A stretch of 64,000 nucleotides of DNA from an uncultured Christensenellaceae bacterium (GCA_910588695.1 CAJUOV010000002.1:62001-126000), one strand, 5' to 3'; shown: positions 16,572-27,233, numbered from the stretch's first letter. A program made the numbers and translations. The notes: generated by a model not told the origin, from the letters alone.

Positions 16572-17754
16572 ACGGAGCAAAGATTCCGCTGTTCGGGTGT
16601 CCGCTGTAAAAGAACGGGGCGGAAAGGGGGATTTGCTCTTCCTTTTCGCCGTCGTTCTGCTTGCGGGTTTCGGCGTCGTTGCGGTGTATTCCGCAAGTTC
16701 GTACAATGCGGAAGTTCAGTACGGAGATTCTCTGTACTTTTTCAAAAAACAACTGCTGGGTTTTGTGCTCGGTCTGTTCGGCATGATCGGGATCGCGTTT
16801 GTTCCCTACGGTAAATTCAGAAAGGCGGGGATTCCCGCAATGATTCTTGCGCTCATACTTCTGGGACTTGTGTTTGTTCCGGGCGTCGGCAAGAGCAACT
16901 ACGGCGCGACGCGCTGGATCGGAATCGGGTCGTTTACCATTCAGCCGTCCGAACTTGCAAAATACGCGTTCGTACTGTTTACGGCGGGATACTTTGCGAA
17001 AAATCCCGCGAGGATGCGCTCGTTCAAAGGAACGCTGCCCGTGCTGGGCGCAGGCGTTGCGATCTGCATTCTGATCATGTTGGAACCCAATATGTCCGTT
17101 ACGATGTGCGTTGCCGCGCTCATGGTCGGCATGCTCTTTTTGGGGGGAGCGTCCTATAAAGCGCTTTCCGTGATCTGCGTGCCCGCGCTCTTTCTCGTTC
17201 CCGTTCTGATCGCTGCGGAACCTTATCGTTTACAGCGGCTTTCCGCCTTTATGAATCCGTGGGCTTCGCCGAAAGAAGAGGGATACCAACTCATACAATC
17301 GCTGTACGCGCTCGGCAACGGGAATTTTTTCGGGGTGGGGCTTTTCAACTCCCGTCAAAAATTCCGTTTTCTTCCGTTTGCGGAGAGCGATTTCATTCTC
17401 TCCGTCATTGCGGAGGAGACAGGTTTTTTCGGCGTGCTTCTTTTGTTTGCGCTCATCGGATTCATTGTCTGGCGCGGACTTAAAATCGCCAACTCATGCG
17501 ACAATTTTTTCGGCTATCTTCTCGTATCGGGAATTATTCTTGCGTTTGCCGTTCAGTCCTCGCTGAACGCGCTTGTCGTGAGCGGATGCATTCCGCCCAC
17601 GGGCTTGCCGCTTCCTCTCGTCAGCGCGGGAAACACCTCTCTCATCGTCACAATGTGCGGAATGGGGATCGTTTACGGCGTTTCGAGGCACAACGGCGCG
17701 CGCAGTTTCATACGATATAGTAACCGAAGAATTGCAAATTCCTCGGTGAAATAA
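16552..17754 (+). CDS. ftsW: SEDS peptidoglycan glycosyltransferase FtsW/SpoVE
   Basis: 400 residues with about ten membrane helices; polymerises lipid II together with the class B PBP. GTG start inside murD, giving a basic N-terminal tail of about 25 residues. SEDS features include VAVYSASSYNA, GATRWIGIGSFTIQPSELAK, LIQSLYALGNGNFFGVGLFNS, FAESDFILSVIAEETGFFG and CIPPTGLPLPLVSAGNTSL. murG, usually next, is absent. Confidence 0.95.
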   Translation: MKRRTSKRSKDSAVRVSAVKERGGKGDLLFLFAVVLLAGFGVVAVYSASSYNAEVQYGDSLYFFKKQLLGFVLGLFGMIGIAFVPYGKFRKAGIPAMILALILLGLVFVPGVGKSNYGATRWIGIGSFTIQPSELAKYAFVLFTAGYFAKNPARMRSFKGTLPVLGAGVAICILIMLEPNMSVTMCVAALMVGMLFLGGASYKALSVICVPALFLVPVLIAAEPYRLQRLSAFMNPWASPKEEGYQLIQSLYALGNGNFFGVGLFNSRQKFRFLPFAESDFILSVIAEETGFFGVLLLFALIGFIVWRGLKIANSCDNFFGYLLVSGIILAFAVQSSLNALVVSGCIPPTGLPLPLVSAGNTSLIVTMCGMGIVYGVSRHNGARSFIRYSNRRIANSSVK

Positions 17755-17758
17755 AAAC

Positions 17759-17783
17759 GCGAATTTTATTCGCCGTTTTTTTT
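17759..17783 (+). terminator. Weak terminator or attenuator between ftsW and murA
   Basis: Short stem GCGAAT-TTT-ATTCGC followed after 2 nt by eight Ts. The short stem suggests partial termination, reducing murA-ftsQ expression relative to upstream genes (inference). Confidence 0.5.
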
Positions 17784-17799
17784 ACGAGAGGAGACTGTC

Positions 17800-19056
17800 A
17801 TGGATAAATTTATAATAGACGGGGGGAGAAAGCTGTACGGCAGCGTTCGCCTGCAATCGGCGAAAAACTCCGTATTGCCGCTCTTTGCCGCGTCTGTTTT
17901 AACGGAGAAACGGGTGATAATCCGCGAAACGCCTCCGATATCGGACGCGCTGTGTATGGCGCAGATACTGCGCGAACTCGGCGCGGAAGTTGCGTTCCGC
18001 GGCAGCGACGTCGTGATCGACAGCGCAAACGCCTGTTGTCACGAAATTTCGTCGAGCCTCACGAAAGAGCTGCGCTCGTCGGTATTTATGCTCGGGTCGC
18101 TTTTAACGCGCTTTCACAAAGCGGTGATCTCTTACCCCGGCGGGTGCGATATCGGGCTTCGTCCCATAGATCTGCACCTCAACGCGCTCAAACGGCTCGG
18201 CGTAGAGATTAAGGAGCGGGACGGTTGCATTTACTGCCGTGCGGACGTTCTGAAAGGCGCGGATATTTCACTCGATTTTCCGAGCGTCGGAGCGACTGAA
18301 AATATCATGCTTGCCGCCGTCAAGGCAAAGGGACGCACTCTTTTAAGCGGCGCGGCAAAAGAACCCGAAATCGTCGATTTGCAGAATTTTCTGAACGCAA
18401 TGGGCGCCAAGGTGAGCGGCGCGGGAACAGACGAAATCGAAATCGAAGGCGTTGAAAGTCTCGGCGGGATTACTTATAAACCGGTAAAAGACAGGATCGA
18501 GGCGGGGACTTTTCTGATCGCCTGCGCGATCTGCGGGGGCGAAGTGGAAGTCGTCGGCGTAAAAGCCGAACTTGTGGGAATACTTTTACATAAATTGCGC
18601 GAAAACGGTTGCAAAGTTCATACAAAAAATGATAAAATAATAATCGAGAGCAGCGGCAGACTCAAAAGCAACCGCAGGATCGAGACGATGCCGTTTCCGG
18701 GATTCCCGACCGATTTGCAGGCGCAGATGACTGCACTCAACGCAGCCGCTTCGGGCGGCGCTCTCATCGTGGAAAATCTGTTCGAGACCCGCTTCAAATA
18801 TGTGCCCGAGCTCAGAAAAATGGGCGCGGACATCGAAGTAAAGGGCAGAAGCGCGTTTGTGCGCGGCGTGGACCGTTTGGGCGGCGCGAGCGTTTCCGCA
18901 GGCGATCTGCGGGGCGGCGCCGCGCTGGTATTGGCGGCGCTCGGCGCAGAGGGAACGAGCGAAGTTCTCGATCTGTCGCATGTCGACAGGGGTTACTACG
19001 ATTTGCAGGGTAAGCTGAAAAATCTCGGCGCGGAGATCAAAAGAGTCCGCGTCTGA
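17800..19056 (+). CDS. murA: UDP-N-acetylglucosamine 1-carboxyvinyltransferase MurA
   Basis: 418 residues; first committed step of peptidoglycan synthesis using PEP. Distinguished from AroA by MDKFIIDGGRKLYGSVRLQSAKNSVLPL and the loop YPGGCDIGLRPIDLH, whose Cys is the fosfomycin target. Also FPGFPTDLQAQMTALNAAASG near the C-terminal half. RBS GAGAGGAGA before the ATG. The AroA paralogue of this fold is at 42570-43862. Confidence 0.96.
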   Translation: MDKFIIDGGRKLYGSVRLQSAKNSVLPLFAASVLTEKRVIIRETPPISDALCMAQILRELGAEVAFRGSDVVIDSANACCHEISSSLTKELRSSVFMLGSLLTRFHKAVISYPGGCDIGLRPIDLHLNALKRLGVEIKERDGCIYCRADVLKGADISLDFPSVGATENIMLAAVKAKGRTLLSGAAKEPEIVDLQNFLNAMGAKVSGAGTDEIEIEGVESLGGITYKPVKDRIEAGTFLIACAICGGEVEVVGVKAELVGILLHKLRENGCKVHTKNDKIIIESSGRLKSNRRIETMPFPGFPTDLQAQMTALNAAASGGALIVENLFETRFKYVPELRKMGADIEVKGRSAFVRGVDRLGGASVSAGDLRGGAALVLAALGAEGTSEVLDLSHVDRGYYDLQGKLKNLGAEIKRVRV

Positions 19057-19077
19057 AATCCCGAGAGGAAAACACCG

Positions 19078-19869
19078 ATGAAAAAAGCGCTTATTATGAC
19101 TTCCGTCGCATTTGTATTGCTTCTTGCCGTAATCGCGGCGGGCTTGAATGTGATTTTCACCCTGACTTATGTCGACGCAAGTTTTTCTACGTTTTCGGCG
19201 CAGGGTGAAGAGGAAGCGGAAAAGCTCAAAAAGGAACTTGACGGATTCACGGGGGGAAGCACAACGTTTTTGCGGCTTTCCGACGTGCGCGAGACGGTGA
19301 ATAAATATCCTTGTTTCCGCGTGGAGAGCATAAAGAAAAAGTTTCCGAAAACGCTTGAAGTGACGGTGACGGAGCGTGCGGAGCTCTTTGCCTACGAAAC
19401 CGCGGACGGAAACTATGCGATGATCGGTTCCGACGGAACTTGTTTGCGCACGAGCGACGAAAATGTTTCGCGCACGGGCGGCGAAAATATTCTTTTGAAA
19501 AATTTCAACCTCGACGTTTCGATCGGAAAGCAGGCGGGAGGGGAAGACGAAAGGTATTTTGCCGCGCTCTTGGACGCATTCAAGGGATTCGGGCAGATAC
19601 TCAACGATGCGAAAGCGAACGTGAGGGGAGTATCGTTGCGTATCGGCGGAAACCCGAACAATCCGCTTACAAGTCTTTTTGTGATTGAAATGCAGGAGGG
19701 CGTCGCGATCGAAATGAATAATCCGCTCTCCAAGGTTGAGGAAAAGGCAGCCAAAGCTGCGGAAGTTTATTATTCGCTCGGCGATATTGCAAAAATGTAC
19801 GGCTGCATTACGGTTACCGAGTCGTCGGGCGGCACTATCAACGCCGTTTATTTCGAATACGGCGTTTAA
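19078..19869 (+). CDS. ftsQ: Cell-division protein FtsQ/DivIB
   Basis: 263 residues: very short cytoplasmic end, one membrane helix (about 8-30), a POTRA-like region (YVDASFSTFSAQ... FLRLSDVRETVNKYPCFRVESIKKKFPKTLEVTVTERAE) and a beta domain. The VxxI..P..L.V.V.ER pattern is characteristic of FtsQ/DivIB. Last gene of the main dcw transcript, followed by a strong terminator. Confidence 0.88.
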   Translation: MKKALIMTSVAFVLLLAVIAAGLNVIFTLTYVDASFSTFSAQGEEEAEKLKKELDGFTGGSTTFLRLSDVRETVNKYPCFRVESIKKKFPKTLEVTVTERAELFAYETADGNYAMIGSDGTCLRTSDENVSRTGGENILLKNFNLDVSIGKQAGGEDERYFAALLDAFKGFGQILNDAKANVRGVSLRIGGNPNNPLTSLFVIEMQEGVAIEMNNPLSKVEEKAAKAAEVYYSLGDIAKMYGCITVTESSGGTINAVYFEYGV

Positions 19870-19883
19870 AATCGGGTTTTTAC

Positions 19884-19910
19884 GGACGCCCTGCGGGCGT
19901 CCTTTTTTTT
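19884..19910 (+). terminator. Terminator after ftsQ
   Basis: Stem GGACGCC-CTGCG-GGCGTCC followed by eight Ts. It separates the wall-synthesis genes from ftsA-ftsZ. Confidence 0.92.
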
Positions 19911-19942
19911 GCCCTTTTTCCGAGTGAAAATATCTTATTTTC

Positions 19943-19971
19943 TTGACAGAATCCATCGTGTTTGTTATAAT
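19943..19971 (+). promoter_or_regulatory. Consensus sigma-A promoter of ftsA-ftsZ
   Basis: TTGACA (19943-19948), 17 bp, TATAAT (19966-19971). Predicted leader about 26 nt. Confidence 0.9.
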
Positions 19972-20003
19972 AAGGAAAGAATAATCACAAAGGTCAAAGA
20001 GCA

Positions 20004-21164
20004 ATGGCGCATAAAAGTGTTGCGGTACTCGACATCAGATCCTCGGAAGTCGCCGTTTTCGTCGGCGAGCGCGGCGTGAATCGCACGTTCGTGTTTAAGG
20101 CGAGCAGAACCGAATCTTACGACGGCTATGAAAACGGCGTTTTCTACGACGTATCTAAACTGTCGGAAGCGATCCGAAAGGCGGTCGCCGCGGTAGAGCA
20201 GGTCTGCGGCGAGCGGCTTAAAACGCTCTATGTCGGAGTTCCCGGAGATTTTACAAAAATCATTGCGAAAGAGCAGGATATCGGTTTTCCCAAAAAACGC
20301 AAAATTACAGAGAAAGATTTGTCTGCGCTCTTTGCGGCGGGCAGGGAAGAGGTGCGTGATTACCGTTTTATGCGCGTATCGAGTATGATTTACGTCACGA
20401 GCGACAATCAGCGCGTCGTCGACCCCGTGGGAATTTCGACTGCGGGGCTTTCGGGTTGCGTTTCATATTTTTATTGCAGCGAATATTTCTGTGCGGCGGT
20501 CGAGAGCGTTCTGAAAGATTTGCGGATTTCCGCTCAATATCTTCCGACGCAATTTGCGATGGCGTCTTATCTGATTCCGTCCGAGACGAGAGACGAATGC
20601 GCGCTCTTCTTAGATGCGGGATTTCTTTCTTCTACGGTGAGCATTGTGCTCGGCAACGGGATTCTTGCGCAGAACTCCTTCTGGGCGGGAAAAGGGCAGG
20701 TGGCGTTTCTCGTAATGGACAGGCTTAAAGTTCCCTACGAGGTGGCGCTTACCCTTCTTCATCGGGTCAACCTGTTTGCAAAGCCGGAGGACGGTCCCAT
20801 GGAAAATACGGAGATTCTTTACCGCGGGGAGACATACGAGTATTCTCCCGTTCTTCTTGCGGAGACGGTGGAAGAGGGGCTCGATAAAATCTGCGAGGCA
20901 ACGGAAGCGTTCTTGGAGAGTTTTGACGAGCGGGAACTCGACTGTAAACCGCTCTATGTTTCGGGCGAGGGGCTCTATGAAATCCGCGGCGCGCTCGAAC
21001 ATATCGAAAAGAGGCTCAACCGCATGATGGAGCAGGTTGCGCCCGATCTGCCTTACTATAATAAGCCCGCTATGGGTTCTAGAGTAGCGCTTTTGGATAT
21101 GGCGTGCGAAGATCGCCGCAAGAGCGGATTGTTGCAACGCATTTTTAACGGATTCGGAGGTTAA
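20004..21164 (+). CDS. ftsA: Cell-division actin-like protein FtsA
   Basis: 386 residues. Actin-fold features: VAVLDIRSSEVAVFVGE at the phosphate-1 site, the SHS2/1C-like region, and ALFLDAGFLSSTVSIV at the second phosphate loop. The C-terminus KSGLLQRIFNGFGG is an amphipathic helix suited to tether FtsZ filaments to the membrane. It is divergent for FtsA, but position directly before ftsZ and length agree. Own promoter. Confidence 0.85.
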   Translation: MAHKSVAVLDIRSSEVAVFVGERGVNRTFVFKASRTESYDGYENGVFYDVSKLSEAIRKAVAAVEQVCGERLKTLYVGVPGDFTKIIAKEQDIGFPKKRKITEKDLSALFAAGREEVRDYRFMRVSSMIYVTSDNQRVVDPVGISTAGLSGCVSYFYCSEYFCAAVESVLKDLRISAQYLPTQFAMASYLIPSETRDECALFLDAGFLSSTVSIVLGNGILAQNSFWAGKGQVAFLVMDRLKVPYEVALTLLHRVNLFAKPEDGPMENTEILYRGETYEYSPVLLAETVEEGLDKICEATEAFLESFDERELDCKPLYVSGEGLYEIRGALEHIEKRLNRMMEQVAPDLPYYNKPAMGSRVALLDMACEDRRKSGLLQRIFNGFGG

Positions 21165-21169
21165 TCTAT

Positions 21170-22537
21170 ATGTTTGGAGAGAATTTCGGGGGAGAAAATC
21201 CCCTCGCGTCCCGTTTAGGCACGGAAGGGAAAGCCAAAATAAAGGTCATCGGCGTCGGCGGCGCGGGAAACAACGCGGTCAACCGTATGATCGAAGCGGG
21301 CATTATGAGCGCGGAGTATATCGTTGTGAATACCGACGCGCAGACGCTAGCGCTCAGCAGAACGAATAACCGTATTCAGATCGGGGCGCAGCTCACCAAA
21401 GGATTGGGCGCGGGAGCCGATCCCGAAATCGGAAGGGCTGCCGCAGAGGAGAACGAAGCGGAGCTTGCCGCGGCGATCGAGGGAACGGATCTGCTTTTCA
21501 TCACAACGGGCATGGGCGGCGGAACGGGTACCGGCGCCGCTCCCGTCATAGCCAAAATCGCAAAGGATAAAAAGATTCTCACGGCTGCGGTCGTAACAAA
21601 ACCTTTTGATTTCGAGGGAAAGCGCAGAATGGACAACGCCGTTAAGGGGATCGAAACTCTGCGAAAATACGTTGACACGCTGATCATAATTCCGAATGAA
21701 AAAATCAGCGAAGTCGTACCGAAGAACGCTTCGTTCCCCGATGCTCTCCGCGTTGCAGACGAGGTGTTAAAGCAGGGAATCCGCGGAATCGCAGATCTTA
21801 TCGTAACGCCTGCGCTCATCAATCTTGATTTTGCGGACGTGAGAACGGTGCTCAAAGACAGGGGGCTCGCGCATATGGGCGTGGGTGTCTCCAAAGGCGA
21901 GAACCGAATCGTTGAGGCTGTCCGTCTCGCTGTCAACAGTCCTTTGCTCGAAACAACGATCGAAGGCGCTACGGGAGTTATTCTCAATGTAGTCGGAGGC
22001 AACGATCTGACGCTCGACGAAGTGAAAACTGCGGCGAAGCTGATCCACAGCGTTGTCGACTATTCCGCAAATATCATCTTCGGAGCGTGCATCGACGAAA
22101 ATATCCGCGACGAAGTCGAAGTGACGGTCATCGCTACGGGATTTCCCGATAACGATGAAGAGGGCGAAAGCGTGAAAAACGAAAGAATGCGTCAAATACC
22201 GCTTTCCGTACCGCCTCAGCCCGCACAGACGCTTCGTTCGCAGCAGATGAACGAGGCTCGTTCGGGACAGTTTGCGCAGAGACCTTATTTTGCTCCTCAA
22301 AGACCTCAGAATACTGCAAGACCTCCTGTGTATCAAGTCCCCCAAGGCGCTGCCGAGCAGGACTATTATCGGCAGGAACCCGCGCCGCAGCCTGCGCCGC
22401 GTTCCGTTGCTCCGGTCGAATCGTCGGATGAACTTACCGAAAGGCGCGCGGAGAAAGAAGGCGAGTCAAACGGCGCGGCTTCCGAAGATTCAAGTCTTCC
22501 GCCTTTTATCAGAAGAATGCTCGGTAAAAAGAAGTAA
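21170..22537 (+). CDS. ftsZ: Cell-division GTPase FtsZ
   Basis: 455 residues. GTPase N-domain with VIGVGGAGNNAVNRMI and tubulin signature GMGGGTGTGAAPVIA, T7 loop NLDFADVRTVLKDRG. After about residue 330 comes a Gln/Pro/Arg-rich disordered linker longer than average, ending in the conserved binding peptide LPPFIRRMLGKKK that contacts FtsA and other partners. RBS GGAGG ahead of ATG. Confidence 0.97.
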   Translation: MFGENFGGENPLASRLGTEGKAKIKVIGVGGAGNNAVNRMIEAGIMSAEYIVVNTDAQTLALSRTNNRIQIGAQLTKGLGAGADPEIGRAAAEENEAELAAAIEGTDLLFITTGMGGGTGTGAAPVIAKIAKDKKILTAAVVTKPFDFEGKRRMDNAVKGIETLRKYVDTLIIIPNEKISEVVPKNASFPDALRVADEVLKQGIRGIADLIVTPALINLDFADVRTVLKDRGLAHMGVGVSKGENRIVEAVRLAVNSPLLETTIEGATGVILNVVGGNDLTLDEVKTAAKLIHSVVDYSANIIFGACIDENIRDEVEVTVIATGFPDNDEEGESVKNERMRQIPLSVPPQPAQTLRSQQMNEARSGQFAQRPYFAPQRPQNTARPPVYQVPQGAAEQDYYRQEPAPQPAPRSVAPVESSDELTERRAEKEGESNGAASEDSSLPPFIRRMLGKKK

Positions 22538-22555
22538 GAGTTTGGAGGATGCGGT

Positions 22556-23809
22556 TTGAAAATAGCGGTATTTACGGACAGCTTCTTGCCGGGATGGGGC
22601 GGAACGGAGTATGCGGTTTATTGCCTGTGTCGGGAGTTGGTCGCTCTCGGTCATGAGATTTTGCTGTTTGCTCCCGATTATCATTGCGAACAGTCTTTTT
22701 CGGAGTTCGAAGTCGTTAGAGTCAGAAGCATAAAGGTGACCGAGAGCGATATGGCGGTTTTGCTTGCTTTTGATTACGGTAAAATACTGAAAAGGGTGAG
22801 AGCGTTCGATCCCGACGTGCTCTATTATTGTTCCGCGACGGGCATGGCGAAATGTGCAATCAGGCTTGCGAAAACGCTTCGTAAACCCGTTGTCGCGACC
22901 ATACATACTAAATTCAAAGAGGCATTTTACGACGGCACGAAGAGCAGACTGATCACTCATTGCGTCGTCCGTTCGCTTGCTTCCAAACTGAACCGTACCG
23001 ATCGGGTGTTTACGGTTTGCAACGACATGAAACGCCAGCTTGAAAACTACGGTTGCAAAAAAGAAATCGGTGTGATCCGCAACGGTTCCGATCTTGTCAT
23101 GACCGCGCCTTTAGCTTCGGCGCGAGAAGGTATTTTCCGTTTTATGTTCAGCGGAAAGCTCAGTAAATTGAAAAATATTCAGTTCTCGATCCGCAGTTTA
23201 GGGCTTTTGAAACGGGAAAAAGGATTTTCCGATTTCAAATTTATGCTGGCGGGGAGCGGAAAATACGAGAAGGCTCTGCGGCGGCTCGCGAAAAAAGAGG
23301 GGATTGCCCAAAATCTTGAATTTTACGGTTACATTTCGGATAAGAGCGAACTTGCAAAGCTATATCAAAAGGCGGATCTGTTTTTGTTCCCTTCGACCTT
23401 TGATAACGACGGACTTGTGATATGCGAAGCCGCCCGTCAGGGCACGCCGAGTTTGACATTGAAAGGTGTGGGTTCGGGCGAAAGAATCACCGATAACGTG
23501 AATGGGTTTCTTTCGGATAACAATGTGCAAAGTTATGCCGAGCGGATTTACGAAATCGTAAACGATGCCGAATTGCTGGCGCGCGTGTCGAAAAATACGG
23601 ATACCGTAAAATTGGTCGGTTGGCGCGAGGTGGCTCGGGAATACGAAGGCGTTTTCTCCGACGTGATTGCCGGGGGGGGGTGTTTACCGGATAGAAACTG
23701 CGTAGCTGCGGTTTGCCGTCGCGCAGTAAAAAAATCAAATATTAAAAACGAAGAGAATAACTCTGATTTTGCGAAAGCGAGAAGAGAGTTATTCTTTTTT
23801 GTTGTCTAA
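22556..23809 (+). CDS. GT4-family glycosyltransferase with a G9 tract near its 3' end
   Basis: 417 residues as written; TTG start 6 nt after GGAGGAT. GT-B fold: N-domain FTDSFLPGWGGTEYAVYCLCRELVALGHEI, linker IRNGSDLVMTAP, C-domain FMFSGKLSKLKNIQFSIRSL and the sugar-nucleotide site FPSTFDNDGLVICEAARQGTP. It resembles diacylglycerol/lipid glycosyltransferases (1,2-diacylglycerol 3-glucosyltransferase type); the acceptor is unknown. A run of nine Gs (23672-23680) shifts translation into a 45-residue tail that runs through a terminator hairpin; with eight Gs the protein would end at TAG 23703-23705. Probably forms a surface-glycan unit with the licD gene. Confidence 0.85.
   Translation: MKIAVFTDSFLPGWGGTEYAVYCLCRELVALGHEILLFAPDYHCEQSFSEFEVVRVRSIKVTESDMAVLLAFDYGKILKRVRAFDPDVLYYCSATGMAKCAIRLAKTLRKPVVATIHTKFKEAFYDGTKSRLITHCVVRSLASKLNRTDRVFTVCNDMKRQLENYGCKKEIGVIRNGSDLVMTAPLASAREGIFRFMFSGKLSKLKNIQFSIRSLGLLKREKGFSDFKFMLAGSGKYEKALRRLAKKEGIAQNLEFYGYISDKSELAKLYQKADLFLFPSTFDNDGLVICEAARQGTPSLTLKGVGSGERITDNVNGFLSDNNVQSYAERIYEIVNDAELLARVSKNTDTVKLVGWREVAREYEGVFSDVIAGGGCLPDRNCVAAVCRRAVKKSNIKNEENNSDFAKARRELFFFVV
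23672..23680 (+). repeat. Poly-G tract (G9), candidate slipped-strand phase-variation site
   Basis: Nine consecutive Gs at codon about 373 of the glycosyltransferase, the longest G run in the window. Slippage by one base changes the C-terminus and the stop codon. See findings. Confidence 0.7.
23755..23800 (+). terminator. Terminator inside the extended glycosyltransferase frame
   Basis: Stem GAATAACTCT / AGAGTTATTC around a 20-nt loop that can fold further, followed by TTTTTT. Its location before the annotated stop (23807-23809) suggests the natural stop is earlier. Confidence 0.75.
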
Positions 23810-23822
23810 ACGGAGAGGATAA

Positions 23823-24629
23823 ATGAAAAGACTTACTTTAAGAGAGAATCAAGAGGCGCTTTTGGACATGATGACCGAATTCGACCGTATATGCAGAGAA
23901 CACGGACTTCGGTATACTCTTTGTTGCGGCACATTGCTGGGCGCGGTCAGGCATAAGGGGTTTATTCCGTGGGATGACGATGCCGACGTCTATATGCCCC
24001 GCCCCGATTACGAGAAATTTTTAGGGATTATTGCCGGCGAAGGGGTTCTTCCGGCGCATATGAAGTATAGTAAAGATCGGGGAAAAGGAACGTTTTACTG
24101 TTTTACGAAACTTCTCGATACAAGGTATCCACTCCGTACTTCGAATCATCTCGAAGTCAAATATCTCTTTCTCGATATTTTTCCCGTGGACGGCGCGGCG
24201 GATTCGGAGGAGGAGCGAAAAGAACAGTTTAGAAAAGAACGAAAAATGGTCATATCTACGGGGATCTGCCAATGGTATACAATGGACAGATGGTGGGGCT
24301 TTATCGCCTACATAATCGGCTTTTGGTTTTATTTGGGGCACAACCTGTTTGTTCCGCGTTCGCGCATCGTAAAAAAGATGAATGAATCGGCGCGGAAATA
24401 CGAATTCGGCAAAACGAAGTGGGCGTCTTGTCATAATTACGGGTATCCTACCGAATGGGTTCCCACGGAAGTGTACGAGAATTATTGCGAATTGGAGTTC
24501 GAAGGCAGAAAGTTTATGGCGGTTTCCGATTACGACTTACTCTTGAAGAATTCGTTCGGCGATTATATGAAGCTTCCGCCCGTGAAAGAGCGTCGTTCGC
24601 GCCATTATATGAGAATTTATAAAAAATAA
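23823..24629 (+). CDS. licD: LicD-family phosphotransferase
   Basis: 268 residues. LicD proteins (nucleotidyltransferase fold) transfer phosphocholine or related phospho-groups onto surface glycans. Seen here: LRYTLCCGTLLGAVRHKGFIPWDDDADVYMPRPDYEKF with the Asp-rich metal site, and the typical RHxxR-like SRHYMRIYKK ending. No choline-uptake or licABC gene is nearby, so the donor is unknown. RBS GGAGAGGAT; follows the glycosyltransferase by 13 bp. Confidence 0.88.
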   Translation: MKRLTLRENQEALLDMMTEFDRICREHGLRYTLCCGTLLGAVRHKGFIPWDDDADVYMPRPDYEKFLGIIAGEGVLPAHMKYSKDRGKGTFYCFTKLLDTRYPLRTSNHLEVKYLFLDIFPVDGAADSEEERKEQFRKERKMVISTGICQWYTMDRWWGFIAYIIGFWFYLGHNLFVPRSRIVKKMNESARKYEFGKTKWASCHNYGYPTEWVPTEVYENYCELEFEGRKFMAVSDYDLLLKNSFGDYMKLPPVKERRSRHYMRIYKK

Positions 24630-24630
24630 A

Positions 24631-24657
24631 AAAGAGCTTCCGAGAGGAAGCTCTTTT
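24631..24657. terminator. Bidirectional terminator between licD and groEL
   Basis: AAAGAGCTTCC-GAGA-GGAAGCTCTTTTT with an A-run on the left, serving convergent licD and groEL. Confidence 0.92.
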
Positions 24658-24667
24658 TGAATGTTCA

Positions 24668-26595
<1,928 letters not shown>

Positions 26596-26633
26596 AAACG
26601 ACCTCCTAATAAAGTTCTTTTATAACCGTATTT

Positions 26634-26661
26634 ATTATACACGTATTTACACGGATGTCAA
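26634..26661 (-). promoter_or_regulatory. Sigma-A promoter of groESL
   Basis: Minus strand TTGACA (26656-26661), 16-bp spacer, TATAAT (26634-26639). No TTAGCACTC/GAGTGCTAA inverted repeat is present around it. Confidence 0.85.
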
Positions 26662-26737
26662 ACGGCTTTTTGAAAAATTTTCCATTTCTTTCAGAAATTC
26701 TTTTTTTACCGATACCCCAATTTCTTGTGTTTCATTA

Positions 26738-26767
26738 TTGACAGCGTCCAATACTTTGTGTTATAAT
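26738..26767 (+). promoter_or_regulatory. Promoter of comEB-cyclophilin-purB
   Basis: TTGACA (26738-26743), 18 bp, TATAAT (26762-26767), then GGGAGG RBS and ATG. Confidence 0.85.
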
Positions 26768-26783
26768 CATCGGGAGGTAATTT

Positions 26784-27233
26784 ATGGAAAAGTGGGATAG
26801 TCGGTTTATGGAGCTGACCGAACTCGTCGGTACTTGGGCGAGTTGTTTCAGACGTAAAGTCGGCGCGATCATTGTAAAAGACAAGCGTGTTCTGACTACG
26901 GGTTACAACGGGGCGCCCGCTGGTATTTCTTCCTGTATGGAGCGGGGAGAGTGTCTGCGCGAAAAAATGAATATTCCGAGCGGTACCCGCGCCGAAACCT
27001 GCTATGCCGCCCACGCCGAGCAGAACGCCATTATTCAGGCGGCGCGCTACGGGGCGAATATCGACGGGGCAACACTCTATTGCACCCATCAGCCCTGCGT
27101 CATCTGTGCGAAGATGATTATTAACGCAGGGATCAGACGCGTAGTCTATAAAGAGGGGTATCCCGATGAATTTTCCATAGAACTTTTCAAAGAAGCTGGT
27201 ACGGAAATTATTAAATATGAGGAGATGATATAA
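26784..27233 (+). CDS. comEB: dCMP/cytidine deaminase, ComEB type
   Basis: 149 residues of the zinc deaminase family. Zinc and catalytic motifs HAEQNAI and CTHQPCVICAKMI are intact, plus SCFRRKVGAIIVKDKRVLTTGYNG. It deaminates dCMP to dUMP, the substrate of the ThyA encoded at 35290. The TAATG overlap with the next gene implies coupled translation. Confidence 0.92.
   Translation: MEKWDSRFMELTELVGTWASCFRRKVGAIIVKDKRVLTTGYNGAPAGISSCMERGECLREKMNIPSGTRAETCYAAHAEQNAIIQAARYGANIDGATLYCTHQPCVICAKMIINAGIRRVVYKEGYPDEFSIELFKEAGTEIIKYEEMI

Noticed and set aside
18586..20004. 472-codon minus-strand frame opposite murA-ftsQ
   Set aside because: Spans two confirmed genes, a terminator and the ftsA promoter; the translation is Arg/Phe/His-rich noise.
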